DNA from: Sphaerulina vaccinii
Taxonomy: Eukaryota > Ascomycota > Dothideomycetes > Mycosphaerellales > Mycosphaerellaceae
Length of the DNA: 64,000 nucleotides
Assembly (NCBI GenBank): GCA_022570795.1
Contig: JAKUDP010000013.1
Span: 1,364,001-1,428,000, forward strand
Direction: 5' to 3'
Shown here: positions 33,083 to 43,947 of the stretch, piece after piece
Numbering within the stretch: the stretch's first letter is position 1
Layout: each line of letters begins with the position of its first letter
Program-made: the position numbers and the translations under genes
The notes under the pieces: generated by a model
What the model was told of the DNA's origin: nothing
Databases searched by the model: none
Seen by the model: the letters and a program-made list of their open reading frames with translations, nothing else

Positions 33083-35320
33083 ATGATGCATACACGACCA
33101 TTGGCAATCCACGCTCTGTTCTTCCAAGCGGCTGCACTTGCAAGCCAGCAAGTCCTACGTCGCGGCAATGTGGAGTCGACGCCATCATATAATACATCTG
33201 GGCCACTGCACGAAAGTCTCTGGCCGACCGGCATCCACCTAGCCGTCGACTACTATCCTTCACAATGGCCAGAATGGATGTGGGAAGGCGATGTAGCTCG
33301 AATGCGTGATAGCAACATATCATACGTCCGGGTCAACGAATTTGACTGGTCCGTTTTAGAGCCAAGGGAAGGCGAATACAACTTCACTTTGCTCGATAAA
33401 ACCTTGGACTTGTTCGCCAAGTATGGGCTCAAGGCGATCGTGGGAACTCCGACTGCTGCACCTCCGAACTGGCTTACGGAAAAGTACGATATCAACTTTG
33501 TCGATCGCACCAACACTACATTGATCTTCGGCTCGAGAAGACACTACAGCTTCTCATCATTCGATTATCGCGAGCAGAGTCAGAAGATCACGCTTAAGCT
33601 AGCTGAACGATATGGCAACCATTCCAGCGTCGTAGGCTGGCAACTCGATAACGAGTTTGGCTGCCATGATACAGTCCGGAGCTATGACAAAGACGCCAAA
33701 GTACGCTTCAGATCTTGGCTACAAGACAAATACGACACAATCGAGAGCATGAACGAACGTCAAGGCCGCGTTTTCTGGTCCTCCCAGTACGCTTCCTTCG
33801 AGACAGTAGAGCCTCCATTCCTCGAAGTCTACACAAATAACGAAGCCCACACTCTCGACTGGTACACTTTCTCCTCGGACATGGTCATCGAATTCGCAAA
33901 AGAACAAGTCGACATTCTGAGAAAGCATGCGCCAACTCATGCCATTACGACAAACTTCATGGTCTTCTACACAGATTTCGATCACCACAAGTTCAACCGC
34001 GAAGTCGGAATCGATATCGCAACTTTCGACTCCTACCCTCTTGCAGGACCGTCCGCAGTCCCGCTGTCCGACCAAGAACTATCAGATTACCTTCGAACTG
34101 GCGTTCCAGATATTCAAGCTTTACAGCATGCACTCTATCGAGGCATTTCAGGTGAAGCTTTTGGCAAGAATCACGGACCATTCGGTGTCATGGAAATGCA
34201 GCCTGGAGTGCTCAACTGGAACCAATACCGCGTGTCACCATTAGAAGGCATGGTACGACTTTGGACTCATGAGACTTTCGCCGCTTCGGGAGATATGGTG
34301 GGTTACTTCCGTTGGCGACAAGTTCCTTATGCACAGGAGCAGACACTTTCTGGATTGTTCTTGTCCGATAATACTGAAGATGAAGGCTACGTGGAATCGC
34401 AAGTATTCGCCCAAGAGGATCTGCCAAAGCTACGCGAGCAAAATGTGATTGCTGGCGAGCCACAAGCCGATGTAGCACTAGTATTCGACTATACCTCCCA
34501 ATGGGTCTGGTCGATAGAACCATACAGCGGCTCCTGGTCGGTCAAAGACGCTTCATACACAGACTCCGTCCTGGCATACACGACCTTGTTCTACACTTTC
34601 TACTCCGCCCTGCGACATCTAGGTCTCAGTATCGATATCATCTCCCCTGAACAAAGCATATCCGGATACAAAATGGTAGTCGTACCAAGCCTGCCGATCA
34701 TCCGCGAAACCTTCTCAACCGCACTCGAGACCTTCACAGGACCCATCATCTTCGGTCCACATACCGGCTCTCGAACTCCAGATTTCGCATACATACCTGG
34801 ACTCGGGCTCTCCACTCCCGGCACCTCTCTGCAGAAGCGCCTACCACTACGCGTCACTCGCATAGAAACACCACCAACATATGCAGGAAGTGGAGTGTCC
34901 TATGCAGGTATACAGTACAATATCTCGTTCTGGGAAGAATGGCTCGTCTGTCCCAACAGTACAAACACAACAGTAACATATACGTCTCGCCATCGAAAAA
35001 CAGCAAATTCACCAGCTGCTTGCACTTCCGATGATGGTCTGCATTACTTAGGTTTCAATCCACCTGCGGAGTTCCTCGTCTCTTATCTTGGTGATCTGGC
35101 AGCTGGAGCTGGGATCAAAGATCTTACTGGAAGACATGCTTCTGCGCAGAATGATCTAGGCAGCACAATGAGATTGGCTAGGAGAGGTGATTTGCTCTGG
35201 GCTATTAATTATGGCGGAGAAGCGCAAAGTCCGCCTGAAGTCATCAATGGTACATTGCTCATTGGCGAGGCGGGAGATGTGCCTGCTGCAGGGGTCATGG
35301 TATGGAAGCTGAACAAGTAG
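33083..35320 (+). CDS. secreted GH42 beta-galactosidase
   Basis: Intronless, 745 aa. The start at 33083 (MMHTRPLAIHALFFQAAALA) gives a signal peptide. The GH42 barrel follows: GIHLAVDYYPSQWPEWMWEG, RVNEFDWSVLEPREGEYNF, VGTPTAAPPNWL. The acid/base is Glu191 in WQLDNEFG and the nucleophile Glu371 in VMEMQPG, both present. A trimerisation-like domain and a beta-sandwich tail complete the fold. About ten N-glycosylation sequons fit secretion. GH42 enzymes hydrolyse terminal beta-galactosides such as those of arabinogalactan. The family is mainly bacterial, and fungal members are scattered. No intron in 2.2 kb, among neighbours that are mostly spliced, fits transfer or retroposition, although other genes here are also intronless. 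Confidence 0.93.
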   Translation: MMHTRPLAIHALFFQAAALASQQVLRRGNVESTPSYNTSGPLHESLWPTGIHLAVDYYPSQWPEWMWEGDVARMRDSNISYVRVNEFDWSVLEPREGEYNFTLLDKTLDLFAKYGLKAIVGTPTAAPPNWLTEKYDINFVDRTNTTLIFGSRRHYSFSSFDYREQSQKITLKLAERYGNHSSVVGWQLDNEFGCHDTVRSYDKDAKVRFRSWLQDKYDTIESMNERQGRVFWSSQYASFETVEPPFLEVYTNNEAHTLDWYTFSSDMVIEFAKEQVDILRKHAPTHAITTNFMVFYTDFDHHKFNREVGIDIATFDSYPLAGPSAVPLSDQELSDYLRTGVPDIQALQHALYRGISGEAFGKNHGPFGVMEMQPGVLNWNQYRVSPLEGMVRLWTHETFAASGDMVGYFRWRQVPYAQEQTLSGLFLSDNTEDEGYVESQVFAQEDLPKLREQNVIAGEPQADVALVFDYTSQWVWSIEPYSGSWSVKDASYTDSVLAYTTLFYTFYSALRHLGLSIDIISPEQSISGYKMVVVPSLPIIRETFSTALETFTGPIIFGPHTGSRTPDFAYIPGLGLSTPGTSLQKRLPLRVTRIETPPTYAGSGVSYAGIQYNISFWEEWLVCPNSTNTTVTYTSRHRKTANSPAACTSDDGLHYLGFNPPAEFLVSYLGDLAAGAGIKDLTGRHASAQNDLGSTMRLARRGDLLWAINYGGEAQSPPEVINGTLLIGEAGDVPAAGVMVWKLNK

Positions 35321-35419
35321 ATAGTGTGGCTTCTGTCGTATACAGTGTAGTGGTATTCTATGCTCTAACGCTTCAAGAAATACAAGTATGCTGGCTGATG
35401 GTGATGGTGATGGTTCTCC

Positions 35420-37444
35420 TCACCCATCGAACACTCCATGCTGCAACTCCACACCCATGCCCGCAGCCATCTTCTGCATCGACTTCTCAAGGTCATCGTC
35501 CATACCTTTCCCGATGCCTAGGAATTGCCTGAACTTCGCATAGTAGAACCAAAGGTCTGTTCCGAGGAGGACGAAGTTGAACAACAAATGCTTTCCATAC
35601 TCGCTCCACCTCGTTGCAACACTTGCATCGCGATCTTCGGTGAGAGCTCGACTTGCCCAGTAGCCAGTAATCTTGACTCTGTTGACGGGAGATCCGAGGA
35701 ATTGGTTGTTTCCTTGAACGATTCGCAAGTTTCTTCCAATAAAGATCAGTTCTTGTGGGAACTTGTCTTGGTTGGCAAGGATGTCGCGAATGCCCTTGCG
35801 AGCTTTCTCTTGCATTTCGAACTGCCTCTCCTTCATCTCTTTCTTACTCAACTCGCCCAACTCCTTCCCAACCTTGCCTCCGCCACCTTCGTACGGCCTC
35901 ATCAACGTCGCTGAAGCAAAGATGTCGGGAGCATTGATGCCCCACTCTTCGGAGGTGATTCGCTTGATCGTAGCGTCATCAAAGGTCATGAGAGATCTCC
36001 AGAATAGCGCGTATTGCTTTCGGAACTCGGGCTTCATCTTGATGTATAAGCCGTGGTCGATGAGGACGAGTTCGGGCTTGCCGTTGGGCTTCCTTCGAAT
36101 GAAAATGTTTCCTGGATGAGGATCGCAGTGGACTAGACCCCATAGGAACATCTGTGCGGAGAATAGGTCGACCATAGTCTGCATGACTGGCTTGAGTCGG
36201 AGGCCGAGGCCGCCTTTGCCATCATGACCTCGCCAGGAGTCTCGCGAAGGTTTCATCTTCTCCTTGTTGGGGTCGTTGGTGGGAATCTTTCGATGGAGAT
36301 CTTGAGGTACGAGTGGCAGCTTTCGCCCTCCAGATCCAGGAGAGCCTTGACGCCAGCCACCTTGCCATGAGCCTGTGATGCCTTCTTTGTCCCAGAGTCT
36401 GATTCCTTCGATCCATTCTGCTGTCATAACTCGTCGTGAAGTCAGGTCTGAATAGACATCGGGGATGTATACACGATCTCGCAGTCGTGGCTCGTTCTGA
36501 ATCAGCTTCCTCATCTGTCTCGAGTTGTCTGCCTCGAATTCGAAATTGCACTCGGCCAACAGTCTATCGCAGACATATGGGACCAGGTGGTACAGAGGCA
36601 GGTCGAACCAGTATGAGTAGATCCTGCTCACCACTCTGAAAGCCCAGAGATCCCACCCAACCTGCCTCGCAATCTCTTTCTTCTGCACTTTGATCGCAAC
36701 CTCTCTACCATCAGGTAGACGTGCCCAGTGAACTTGCGCTACAGAAGCACTCGCTCTTGCGGTCCTCTCCATGATTCCCTTCCCTTCTTCTCCAGTGAAA
36801 GATACGCCAAATACCTCTTCAACTGACTTCCCTCCAAAGTCCTCCCGGATGACCTTCTCCACAGCTTTCCAATCATTCTGCGGTGCATCATCAAACATTC
36901 GCGCGAACATCTTTTGAAACTCTGGCGGTAGCACAGCTGATTGCATCGCTATCGCCTGGCCAATCTTCAAGTATAATCCTCCATTCTCTCGGAGTAGATT
37001 GAAGACTCGCACGGCTGATCGGTGATGCAGATCTTCCACGCTGTCGCCTATCCATGGGTCGGCGCGGAAGTTCAGTTTGTAGTCCAATGCGATGAAGAGG
37101 CCGGAGTAGAATGTTCGGAATGACCTCGTGAGACAGGCATCGTAGAACTGCGAGTCGATGCCGAAGATGAGGGCGGCTGCAAGAGATGTCTGAATGAGGC
37201 GGCGGAGTGTCTTGCGCGACTTGCGGTAGTGTTGAGCTACTTTGGGCTTTCCTAGATCTGCTGGAGAGGGAGGTTTGGCGTGGGTGAACTGGCTGGCATA
37301 TCGTCGCGTGATGGGAGTAAATTGTGATCGCGTGAGGCCAATTCTACTGCTGAACTGCCCTCTTACCGAGAAGAAGTGGTCTTGTAAGGTACTGGATGGA
37401 GGAAGTCGGGTCTTGCTTGCGCAGCGCCGACATAGTGACAGCAT
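35420..37444 (-). CDS. UbiB/ABC1 atypical kinase-like protein (Mcp2/Cqd2-like), mitochondrial
   Basis: Intronless, 674 aa from the ATG at 37444 (MLSLCRRCASKTRLPPSSTL). The upstream extension to 37486 begins with GTG. The N terminus is basic, Ser/Arg-rich and lacks acids, as in a mitochondrial presequence, and a hydrophobic segment follows (LAAALIFGIDS). The ABC1 core shows the KxGQ motif (GLYLKIGQAIAMQSA), ExD-like helix, the invariant Lys of VAIKVQKKE, HCDPHPGNIF (catalytic loop) and LIDHG (DFG-like). This family controls coenzyme Q or lipid homeostasis at the inner membrane. The GQAIAMQS...LPPEFQKMF spacing suits the Mcp2/Cqd2 branch better than Coq8, but the branch is my judgement. It ends 100 bp from the GH42 stop (convergent). 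Confidence 0.85.
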   Translation of the reverse strand: MLSLCRRCASKTRLPPSSTLQDHFFSVRGQFSSRIGLTRSQFTPITRRYASQFTHAKPPSPADLGKPKVAQHYRKSRKTLRRLIQTSLAAALIFGIDSQFYDACLTRSFRTFYSGLFIALDYKLNFRADPWIGDSVEDLHHRSAVRVFNLLRENGGLYLKIGQAIAMQSAVLPPEFQKMFARMFDDAPQNDWKAVEKVIREDFGGKSVEEVFGVSFTGEEGKGIMERTARASASVAQVHWARLPDGREVAIKVQKKEIARQVGWDLWAFRVVSRIYSYWFDLPLYHLVPYVCDRLLAECNFEFEADNSRQMRKLIQNEPRLRDRVYIPDVYSDLTSRRVMTAEWIEGIRLWDKEGITGSWQGGWRQGSPGSGGRKLPLVPQDLHRKIPTNDPNKEKMKPSRDSWRGHDGKGGLGLRLKPVMQTMVDLFSAQMFLWGLVHCDPHPGNIFIRRKPNGKPELVLIDHGLYIKMKPEFRKQYALFWRSLMTFDDATIKRITSEEWGINAPDIFASATLMRPYEGGGGKVGKELGELSKKEMKERQFEMQEKARKGIRDILANQDKFPQELIFIGRNLRIVQGNNQFLGSPVNRVKITGYWASRALTEDRDASVATRWSEYGKHLLFNFVLLGTDLWFYYAKFRQFLGIGKGMDDDLEKSMQKMAAGMGVELQHGVFDG

Positions 37445-37647
37445 CACAAGATAGACAGCAGTAGAGTACTGTGGCGTGTTGTACACAGGAAGAACAATAG
37501 AAGATCTGATTCACTGTGGAAGTAGTTCACATTCATGTCATCATCAACCACGCTACCTAGTCTAGCTACATTGGTCCAGGTGCAGGCAGATCCTACCACA
37601 ACCATCTCACTCGAGTTGTCTTCGGAGGTCTACTTTACTCGACACCT

Positions 37648-38196
37648 TCACTCTATATCACCCAATACCCAGGCATATTCGCCCCTGCGATTCGTTAGGA
37701 CATAAGCCATGGACATATCGTCATGTCTGATCGTATGTCTTGGAACGGGTTGTGCCCGAGTGAACTCACCATAGAACCACTCAAGGTGTTCTGGCCACTC
37801 CTTCCTCGACTTCCTTCTCTCCTCCTTCTCCCTCCTCTTCTGCTCCTTCTTCAAGTCTCTCCGCTTCGACCTCTCAATGGCCGCCTCCTGGGACTTCTCG
37901 AAAATCTCCTGATCCTTTGCTTTCCTCCTCAAACTGAATGGAAGTACCCAGGACTGGCGATGTGATGATGAGGAACCAGAAGTCCTTCCAGATCGACTCG
38001 TGCTCTCGCTTGCACTCTGCCTTGTTTTCGACCTCTGGAGCTCCCCTTTTAACACGTCGACCTCTTCTGTGCTGGATGTGGAATCGTAGGATTTCCTTCG
38101 GTCCTCGACTGCCTCTCTGGGAAATGTTGGCGATTGCATTTGACAATATCCCGAATCCTTCTTGATCTTGCTGATGAATAGCTTCTTCGGCGACAT
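37648..38196 (-). CDS. hypothetical basic protein, 182 aa
   Basis: ATG at 38196 (MSPKKLFISKIKKDSGYCQM). The central part is Ser/Arg-rich and disordered, followed by a charged helix of repeated KxxxRREKEERR type. The last 50 residues (HLEWFYGEFTRAQPVPRH ... EYAWVLGDIE) look folded. I do not recognise the family. It is intronless and lies upstream of, and in the same direction as, the ABC1-like gene, 204 bp away. Confidence 0.55.
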   Translation of the reverse strand: MSPKKLFISKIKKDSGYCQMQSPTFPREAVEDRRKSYDSTSSTEEVDVLKGELQRSKTRQSASESTSRSGRTSGSSSSHRQSWVLPFSLRRKAKDQEIFEKSQEAAIERSKRRDLKKEQKRREKEERRKSRKEWPEHLEWFYGEFTRAQPVPRHTIRHDDMSMAYVLTNRRGEYAWVLGDIE

Positions 38197-39704
38197 GTTG
38201 AGAAAGTGCTGAGTGAGAACTCTTTTCTCCGAAGAACTGCTGATCTACGCAGGCTGACAGGTCCAACTGTCTATGCTACCATTGACTTTGGTGTGCTGGT
38301 GGCAATACGAAGTGTTCTTCGTGTCGAAAAACAGACTCCGTGAACAGCGCACAGTCATCACCTAACAGTGGTGGACATCCGGATAGGCGCGGAACATGAC
38401 CACCCATGCCAGCAACGCGAGAAACCTTCGAAGCATAGACTTAGGCTTTGAAGTACTGCCGAGTCTCGATTCACGCAGCGAGTGTCACGCACTTGTTTGA
38501 TCTGAGCACCTCTCGTTCGAGCGGCGAACACAAACTTCGATCGCGGACACATACCACAATGTTGACCTGCTACATGTTCTCGAGCATCTATCAGCGAGCG
38601 ACAGACCTTTGTAAAGCAAAACAACATCTTACCGGCTATCGAAGGTCATGGGAGATTAGTCTTGATCCTGGCATGAATGCCTGTCAAGAACTATCTTTAC
38701 GATCTCACCCCTGTGTTCCAGACAAGACCGGACGAACTCAATTCGAACGTCAGGCTATCGAGCACGACTCGTGCGACACCAGTGCAGCAACAACAGGGCA
38801 ACTCATCTAGACTTCGCGAACACATCCTCATCAGTTCTCTGAGCCAATTGAGCGAGTCTCGCTCCGAACTCACCATTAGCCAGTGGATGACTTCGGTGTA
38901 TCCCTCTCTCATCATCATTGTCAGCAGCGCCTGCTATTGATAGGATACAGGCACGCTGTGTGAGCAAGAGAACTTGGTAAAGGCAGGACGCCGAAAACGT
39001 TTTCTACTCACAAGCATATCAAGAACGAGCTCATGACATACCAGCACTGAGTTCAAACCAGCGACGTTCTATGCCCGAAGAATGGGAAATGCCCTTCGCT
39101 TACTCCCGAATCTCAATGCTCTCAATTGACAAAGGGCAGGCCTGCTACCGATCGGTATCTCTTGCTTACTCAGGGCATCTGCTTTGCTGACTTCTGCCTG
39201 GACCCAGGTACTCGGATCACCCATGTCAATCATGACTGTTGATAGGTCACATCCAAGCTTTGTGGCAAGCTGCACTGGGAGATCGCAGGGCGCTTCAGCT
39301 GTTCGTTGCTTTGGCATGCCAGTAACGTGCTCACAAGCATACCAGCACCCATCCCAGTGCGATGCAGCCCTATGCTCTAGCGGCAAGCCCTCAGCTATCC
39401 ATTGTCAAGTCATAGATGGCTGGCCTTGCAGACGACCACCGACAGGCCAAGCGTAGCCTCGAAAAGGAAGTCTGTTGGATGCGAGAGTTCAGTGATCGTG
39501 TTCGTTCTGCTCCAGCGTCAATGCAGAATGTCATGCACTCCAACATGCGGAGCCCAAGATATAAGCACACTCTCACGCTCCAGTCCCCTCGGCATCATCA
39601 ACAATCTACTTGGCCAAGCAAGACCAAGATCAACATCAAGTCTTGCATGTGGTCACAGCATTCACAAGCTCATACCAAGGAACGACTGAAGACTCTGAAT
39701 TGCC
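38197..39704. other. 1.5 kb intergenic region
   Basis: Several short frames in all directions, none longer than about 147 codons and none recognisable. It holds the promoter of the 37648 gene and of the secreted protein at 39705. Confidence 0.5.
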
Positions 39705-40547
39705 ATGAAGGTGACCATCTTCGCCGCTTTGGCATTTGCCAGCAGCGCCATAGCTGCTCCTGCGCCAGTCGAGCGCTCACTAGAAGACGTCAGTTAGATC
39801 ATCACATGCTAGCGCCCACACTGATTATAGCAGTCCCTCGCCCTCCTTCCCCGCGATAACAATCAAGCGGATTAAGTCAACCAAGCCGATCAGACCAACG
39901 CACCCCAGGAGATCCATGCAGCCCAGCTCAAGAACGGGATTCAAGAAGCTGCTGCAGCCCATCTCGCCGCGATCAAGAACAGCGCCGATGCCACTGCAAT
40001 CGCACACTTCACAGACGCGGCGAATCTTCACGCAGCGTACGACCCATTTCTCTGCCAGAGATATGGCAGAGGCTATGGTTTCTGCTACGACGATTACATC
40101 TATCCGCAACCCTACCCAAATCCTCAGATATGTTATCGATGGGATGGTAAGTTTATAAACACACCCCTGAGAAGACATGACTTGTGCTGTGCTGATTGAT
40201 TTTTAGGTTCGGCGTACTATTGCAATTACCCATATATTCCACAACCTCCCAACCCGCCGCCAATTTACAGACCTCCATATTATACTCCACCGTATCCATA
40301 TAGGCCACCTTATGTTCAGCCGTATCCGTATAGGCCGCCGTTTGTCTACAATCCACCGAGCATCAACCCACCGGGTTGCAATGATCCTTTGATTTGTGCT
40401 AGTCTTCACAACTATTCGAGCTGGATCTCGACGTTGATTGGGAGAGCATACCTACAAGGAAGGGCTCGTGGCATGGGAGGATGCTTGTATCGAAAGGAAA
40501 ATGGAGGAAACAAAAGGACTTTGAGTTCGCGCTCTAGGACATTATGA
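39705..40547 (+). CDS. secreted Pro/Tyr-rich protein, 220 aa
   Basis: Hand-spliced gene: exons 39705..39788, 39909..40146 and 40207..40547. Exon 1 encodes a signal peptide (MKVTIFAALAFASSAIAAPA) and a short pro-like PVERSLED. The first donor is GTCAGT; I chose the acceptor CCCCAG at 39908 because nearer ones run into an in-frame TAA just before 39872. The second intron has GTAAGT and TTTTTAG. Exon 2 holds an Ala/Asn-rich helix (NGIQEAAAAHLAAIKNSADA) and Cys-containing RYGRGYGFCYDDY. Exon 3 has a repeated PYRPP block (YPYRPPYVQPYPYRPPF) and paired Cys (PPGCNDPLICAS). The composition suits a wall or apoplastic structural protein, or an effector. No family is recognised. Confidence 0.6.
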
Positions 40548-41569
40548 CTGATGGACAACGAAATAGATCTATGTGAAATGAATGAAACGACATCTCTCGT
40601 GATACGGCTAGAAAGGGCCTTTCTGTACTTACTCTGGAAGCGTCTGCAGCAAACAAGCTCAACAAATATGTATAGCTCTCACGCTCGTCCAGTTATCACT
40701 TCTGCAATCATGCTAAACACAGTCACACTATACGATCACACTCTCGGACAGCTTTACACTTTTCTTTCTTCCTGCTGTCAAGTCAGAGGCCTCACGCGTT
40801 GGGCTTCTTCCCTTCACACCAGCAATTGCACGCTGCTCTCTTCTTCCTGCTTTTACACGCTTCGGTATGTTCTACTTGTGTCATCTTCTTCTTTCTGCGT
40901 CAACGAGTTCTCGTACTGATATGAAGCAACAGTGCTTAATCTTCAGCGATGCCTTTCACTCTTCGGTGTCGAGAAGGCCGGCGACAAGCACAATGCTCCC
41001 TGCCTGCATCGACACTATACATTCTCCTTCGGACCCAAGACAACGTTCACTCGTCTGTCGTTCGCGAGTCTGTACGCACACCGTCGCATGGCTCTTCACC
41101 CAGAGCCCGCAGTCTCCAATGTTCCTTTGTCCGAGATGAGAGAGACCCAACAAGCGGACTTCCCATGAGGTTGACGCACATGCAAGCTCGGCTCGATTCG
41201 CCACCCTTGTTCGTAGTCTTCTTCAGACATCCAGCATTGGTTTCTGTGCCGATGTCAAAGTCACTGCTATCGAGTGTTCATCTGCTTTGTGAGAGAGAAA
41301 GTCGATGGCTTCAGCTACAAAAGTAATGAAATCCGTCACTCTTCAGAATTCACGCATGACGCTTCAGTCGTGTATCAAAATAATAGAAAACACCAACCTT
41401 GTAATCAACAACGAGTTGAAGCGGAAACAAATTGTCCATAGAAATTGGAAAGAACTGGGCTAGTCCTGTCTACTGTCATCAATCGTGACCTCTCTCTTCA
41501 TATACTTCTCACCGTGCATCCCAGATCATAGATCAATTTTTACGATTCTGTCTCCTTCAGAGCCTGTTC
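40548..41569. other. 1.0 kb intergenic region
   Basis: Pyrimidine-rich stretches (40770-40870) and short frames only. No supported gene between the secreted protein and the convergent F-box-like gene. Confidence 0.5.
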
Positions 41570-42458
41570 CTACTTCTCTCCGTCCGCAGGCCTTCTCCTT
41601 CTCCTCACAACATCATACAAACTCTCATCAATCCCGTCCAACTTCTTCTGCCTCTCTATATCAGCCTGACCTAGATCCTTCGCTTCAGGCATGAATATCT
41701 TCAACTCTCTTAACTCCTTCATCCCCTGCAATTCGATCCGAATCTGATTCGCCATGATGGCCCAAGTTCCAGCATGTGTAAATTTCACACTCTGATTGCG
41801 TCGAATATACAAACTCTGCAGATTCGGACACTGCTTCCTCAACAGGAACAAGCCCTCATAGATACGAGCTGCGTCCCCAGTAGGTAACTCAAACATCGTG
41901 ACAGCGACTCGTCTTCGCTCGTTTGCAGCCTTCCAGGAAGTGAAGTTTGGAGAGCAACATAGACGATTCATAGAATAGAATATCGTTTCAGCTTCAGAAA
42001 GTATGAGGCGGCAAGTTTCGAGGAGTGCCAAAACGGACGGAGTGGAATGGTAATGCTTTGATAAGAAGATGCATGTTTGACCAGCAGGCGGAGGGACGTA
42101 GAGTACTAATTCGTAGATGTGAAATCTTATCTCTGCTGGGAGGTGGCGAAAGAATGGTGAGGAGGTCTGTGGGTTGATAGTCATGTCTTCTAGGATAGTC
42201 TGTTTCCTGCTGGTGCTGGTTGTCGTGGTGGTCTTGAGTTCAAAAGAGAAGTGGCCAAGTCTGGTCCTTAGCTGGAATTGCAGGTAGGAATTGTTCGTCC
42301 CTGGTGGGTTGACATTCTCTTGCGGCGCTTCTTCACGTGTGATCACATCCCAAGTTTCATCGTCGTCCAGCTCATCGCGTTGACGGGAGTTGTCTGTGAA
42401 GGTGTTAGCTAGAGTCGACCACAAGTCAGGCAGTGAGCACGAACTCTGTTGAGACATG
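41570..42458 (-). CDS. F-box-like/DUF7730-type protein
   Basis: 295 aa from the ATG at 42458 (MSQQSSCSLPDLWSTLAN); the open frame continues to 42505 but starts there with TTG. Around residue 115 the segment FFRHLPAEIRFHIYELVLY is the F-box-like helix pair common in large families of fungal proteins. LLETCRLILSEAETIFYS follows in the normal place, then leucine-rich helices (LFLLRKQCPNLQSLYI). The end is very basic (VVRRRRRPADGEK). Such proteins are presumed to bind targets or Skp1, but few are characterised. An upstream exon beyond 42480 cannot be ruled out. Confidence 0.65.
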
Positions 42459-43468
42459 ACTAAGGGTTGGTATGGGCTTAAGAGCTTCTGGAATTGTGAG
42501 TGCAAAGCTTCGATTTCTTGTTGTTGCTGCCTGGTCCGTTGGCATCCTTCGATAAGTAGCGTGACGTACCAGTAAAGTTAGTAGCTCGAAGGCACAGCAG
42601 CAGAGTGGTGTGCTGCAAGCACTCCAGACAGGACATGATCTTCAGTACAGTCAACTCTGCATGAAGCATGTGCACTTTCTTGATACAGCTACCGCAGACT
42701 AAGCCGTTGCTTCTACTTACGCATGGCCGATTGAGGATATTTGGTCTTGGAGAAGGTCTTCCTTGTGTACCTTGTGCCGTCTCCTGCTTCATATTCTTGT
42801 TTCTTGATCAATTCGAAGTCTCGCTCTCGAGGAGTTAGTGCTCGCTCACTTTCTAAACAGTAATCAGCAGTAGGCCTTCATGATGGCGCATAGGCGGCGA
42901 GCTGCGAAGAAGATGTCACGTGACGGTACATAGAAGGGCGTCACGGACATTTTGCTGAGGGGTAAGCAAATGTGCAACGTGCAAGTGAGTATGTCGAGGA
43001 TGAGGTTTAGAATGTGTTTTTGCATTGTCCCTTACACTGTTTGCAGAACCGCTGCAAAGGTAGGACTCCTCGATGCACGCCTCTAGGTGCTCGCCTCATA
43101 TGAACAATAAGAGACTCGCTGATGAGAAACATGCGCCTCGTCTCCGATGCTTTCGTTTTGGTCGTACTCCGAGAAACGCCATATCCGCTCCAACAGCAAC
43201 AGCCATAGATCAATCGTACGCAGCATAAAGAAGTAGTTGTTCCAGGTACTGTGGTTTTGTTCGCAATGTCGTTGGGTAGAATTTTGCGCGGTCGATTGCG
43301 TAGTGTTACTTGCTAAGTGTAGCACTACCACTACACTCAGCCAATAACAGCAGGTCTCCTTGATGCATCTGTCTTCCAGACAGGAGCATCTCTCCTTCAC
43401 ACAATGTTCTTCCCGCGCCTCGTTCTCCTCAATCCATCGCAGTCGTCATGGTGTACATCTCGAATCGT
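42459..43468. other. 1.0 kb intergenic region
   Basis: Short frames only. The end of this region (43400-43468) should hold the 3' UTR of the eS27 gene. Confidence 0.5.
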
Positions 43469-43947
43469 CTACTTTCTTCGGAAGGAGCAGCCCTCGGTGA
43501 GACGGGCCTTGCCACCGGTTGGCTGGCAAAGGACCTGCGAGCAGCCGGCGCAGACGACGACGGTTTGTGCGTGCGAGAAGACGGTGGTGATGGTGAAGCA
43601 GCCAGGGCACTTGACGTCCATGAAGAATGAGCGTGGGCCTGGGACGAGAGTCTAAAGGGCTTATCAGTATGCTGTGAGTGGTAAGTGGTAGGAGACAGGG
43701 TGATGGCATACCTTCAGCTTGTGCTTGCGGGCCTCAGCCTGAGGGGTTGGGTTCAAAAGATCGACTGCGAGAACCTGTGCGTGTCCATGTTAGCCTCAAT
43801 TCTCGACATGTGTCCTTCCTGCATCCAACGAGTGCATTGGCATGCAGTCCGCCCTCTTTTCCTGCCGCCAGCAGTCCAATTTTGCTGTCGTGTGCTTCGA
43901 GCTCGGGGGTCTCGCCACTCATCCTCCAGAGGTGCCCAACGTACCAT
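43469..43947 (-). CDS. rps27: 40S ribosomal protein eS27 (S27e)
   Basis: Exons complement(43469..43651, 43712..43774, 43945..43947), 82 aa, exactly the family length. Exon 1 is only the ATG, directly followed by GTACGT; the 170-nt first intron ends in CGCACAG. Exon 2 encodes VLAVDLLNPTPQAEARKHKL plus K, and the second intron (60 nt) runs from GTATGC to TTTAG. Exon 3 begins TLVPGPRSFFMDVKCPGC. The zinc finger C-x2-C-x14-C-x2-C (CPGC ... CAGC) is complete and the protein ends EGCSFRRK. eS27 sits on the body of the small subunit and is needed for rRNA processing. No single open frame shows this gene, so it is easy to miss. Confidence 0.95.
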
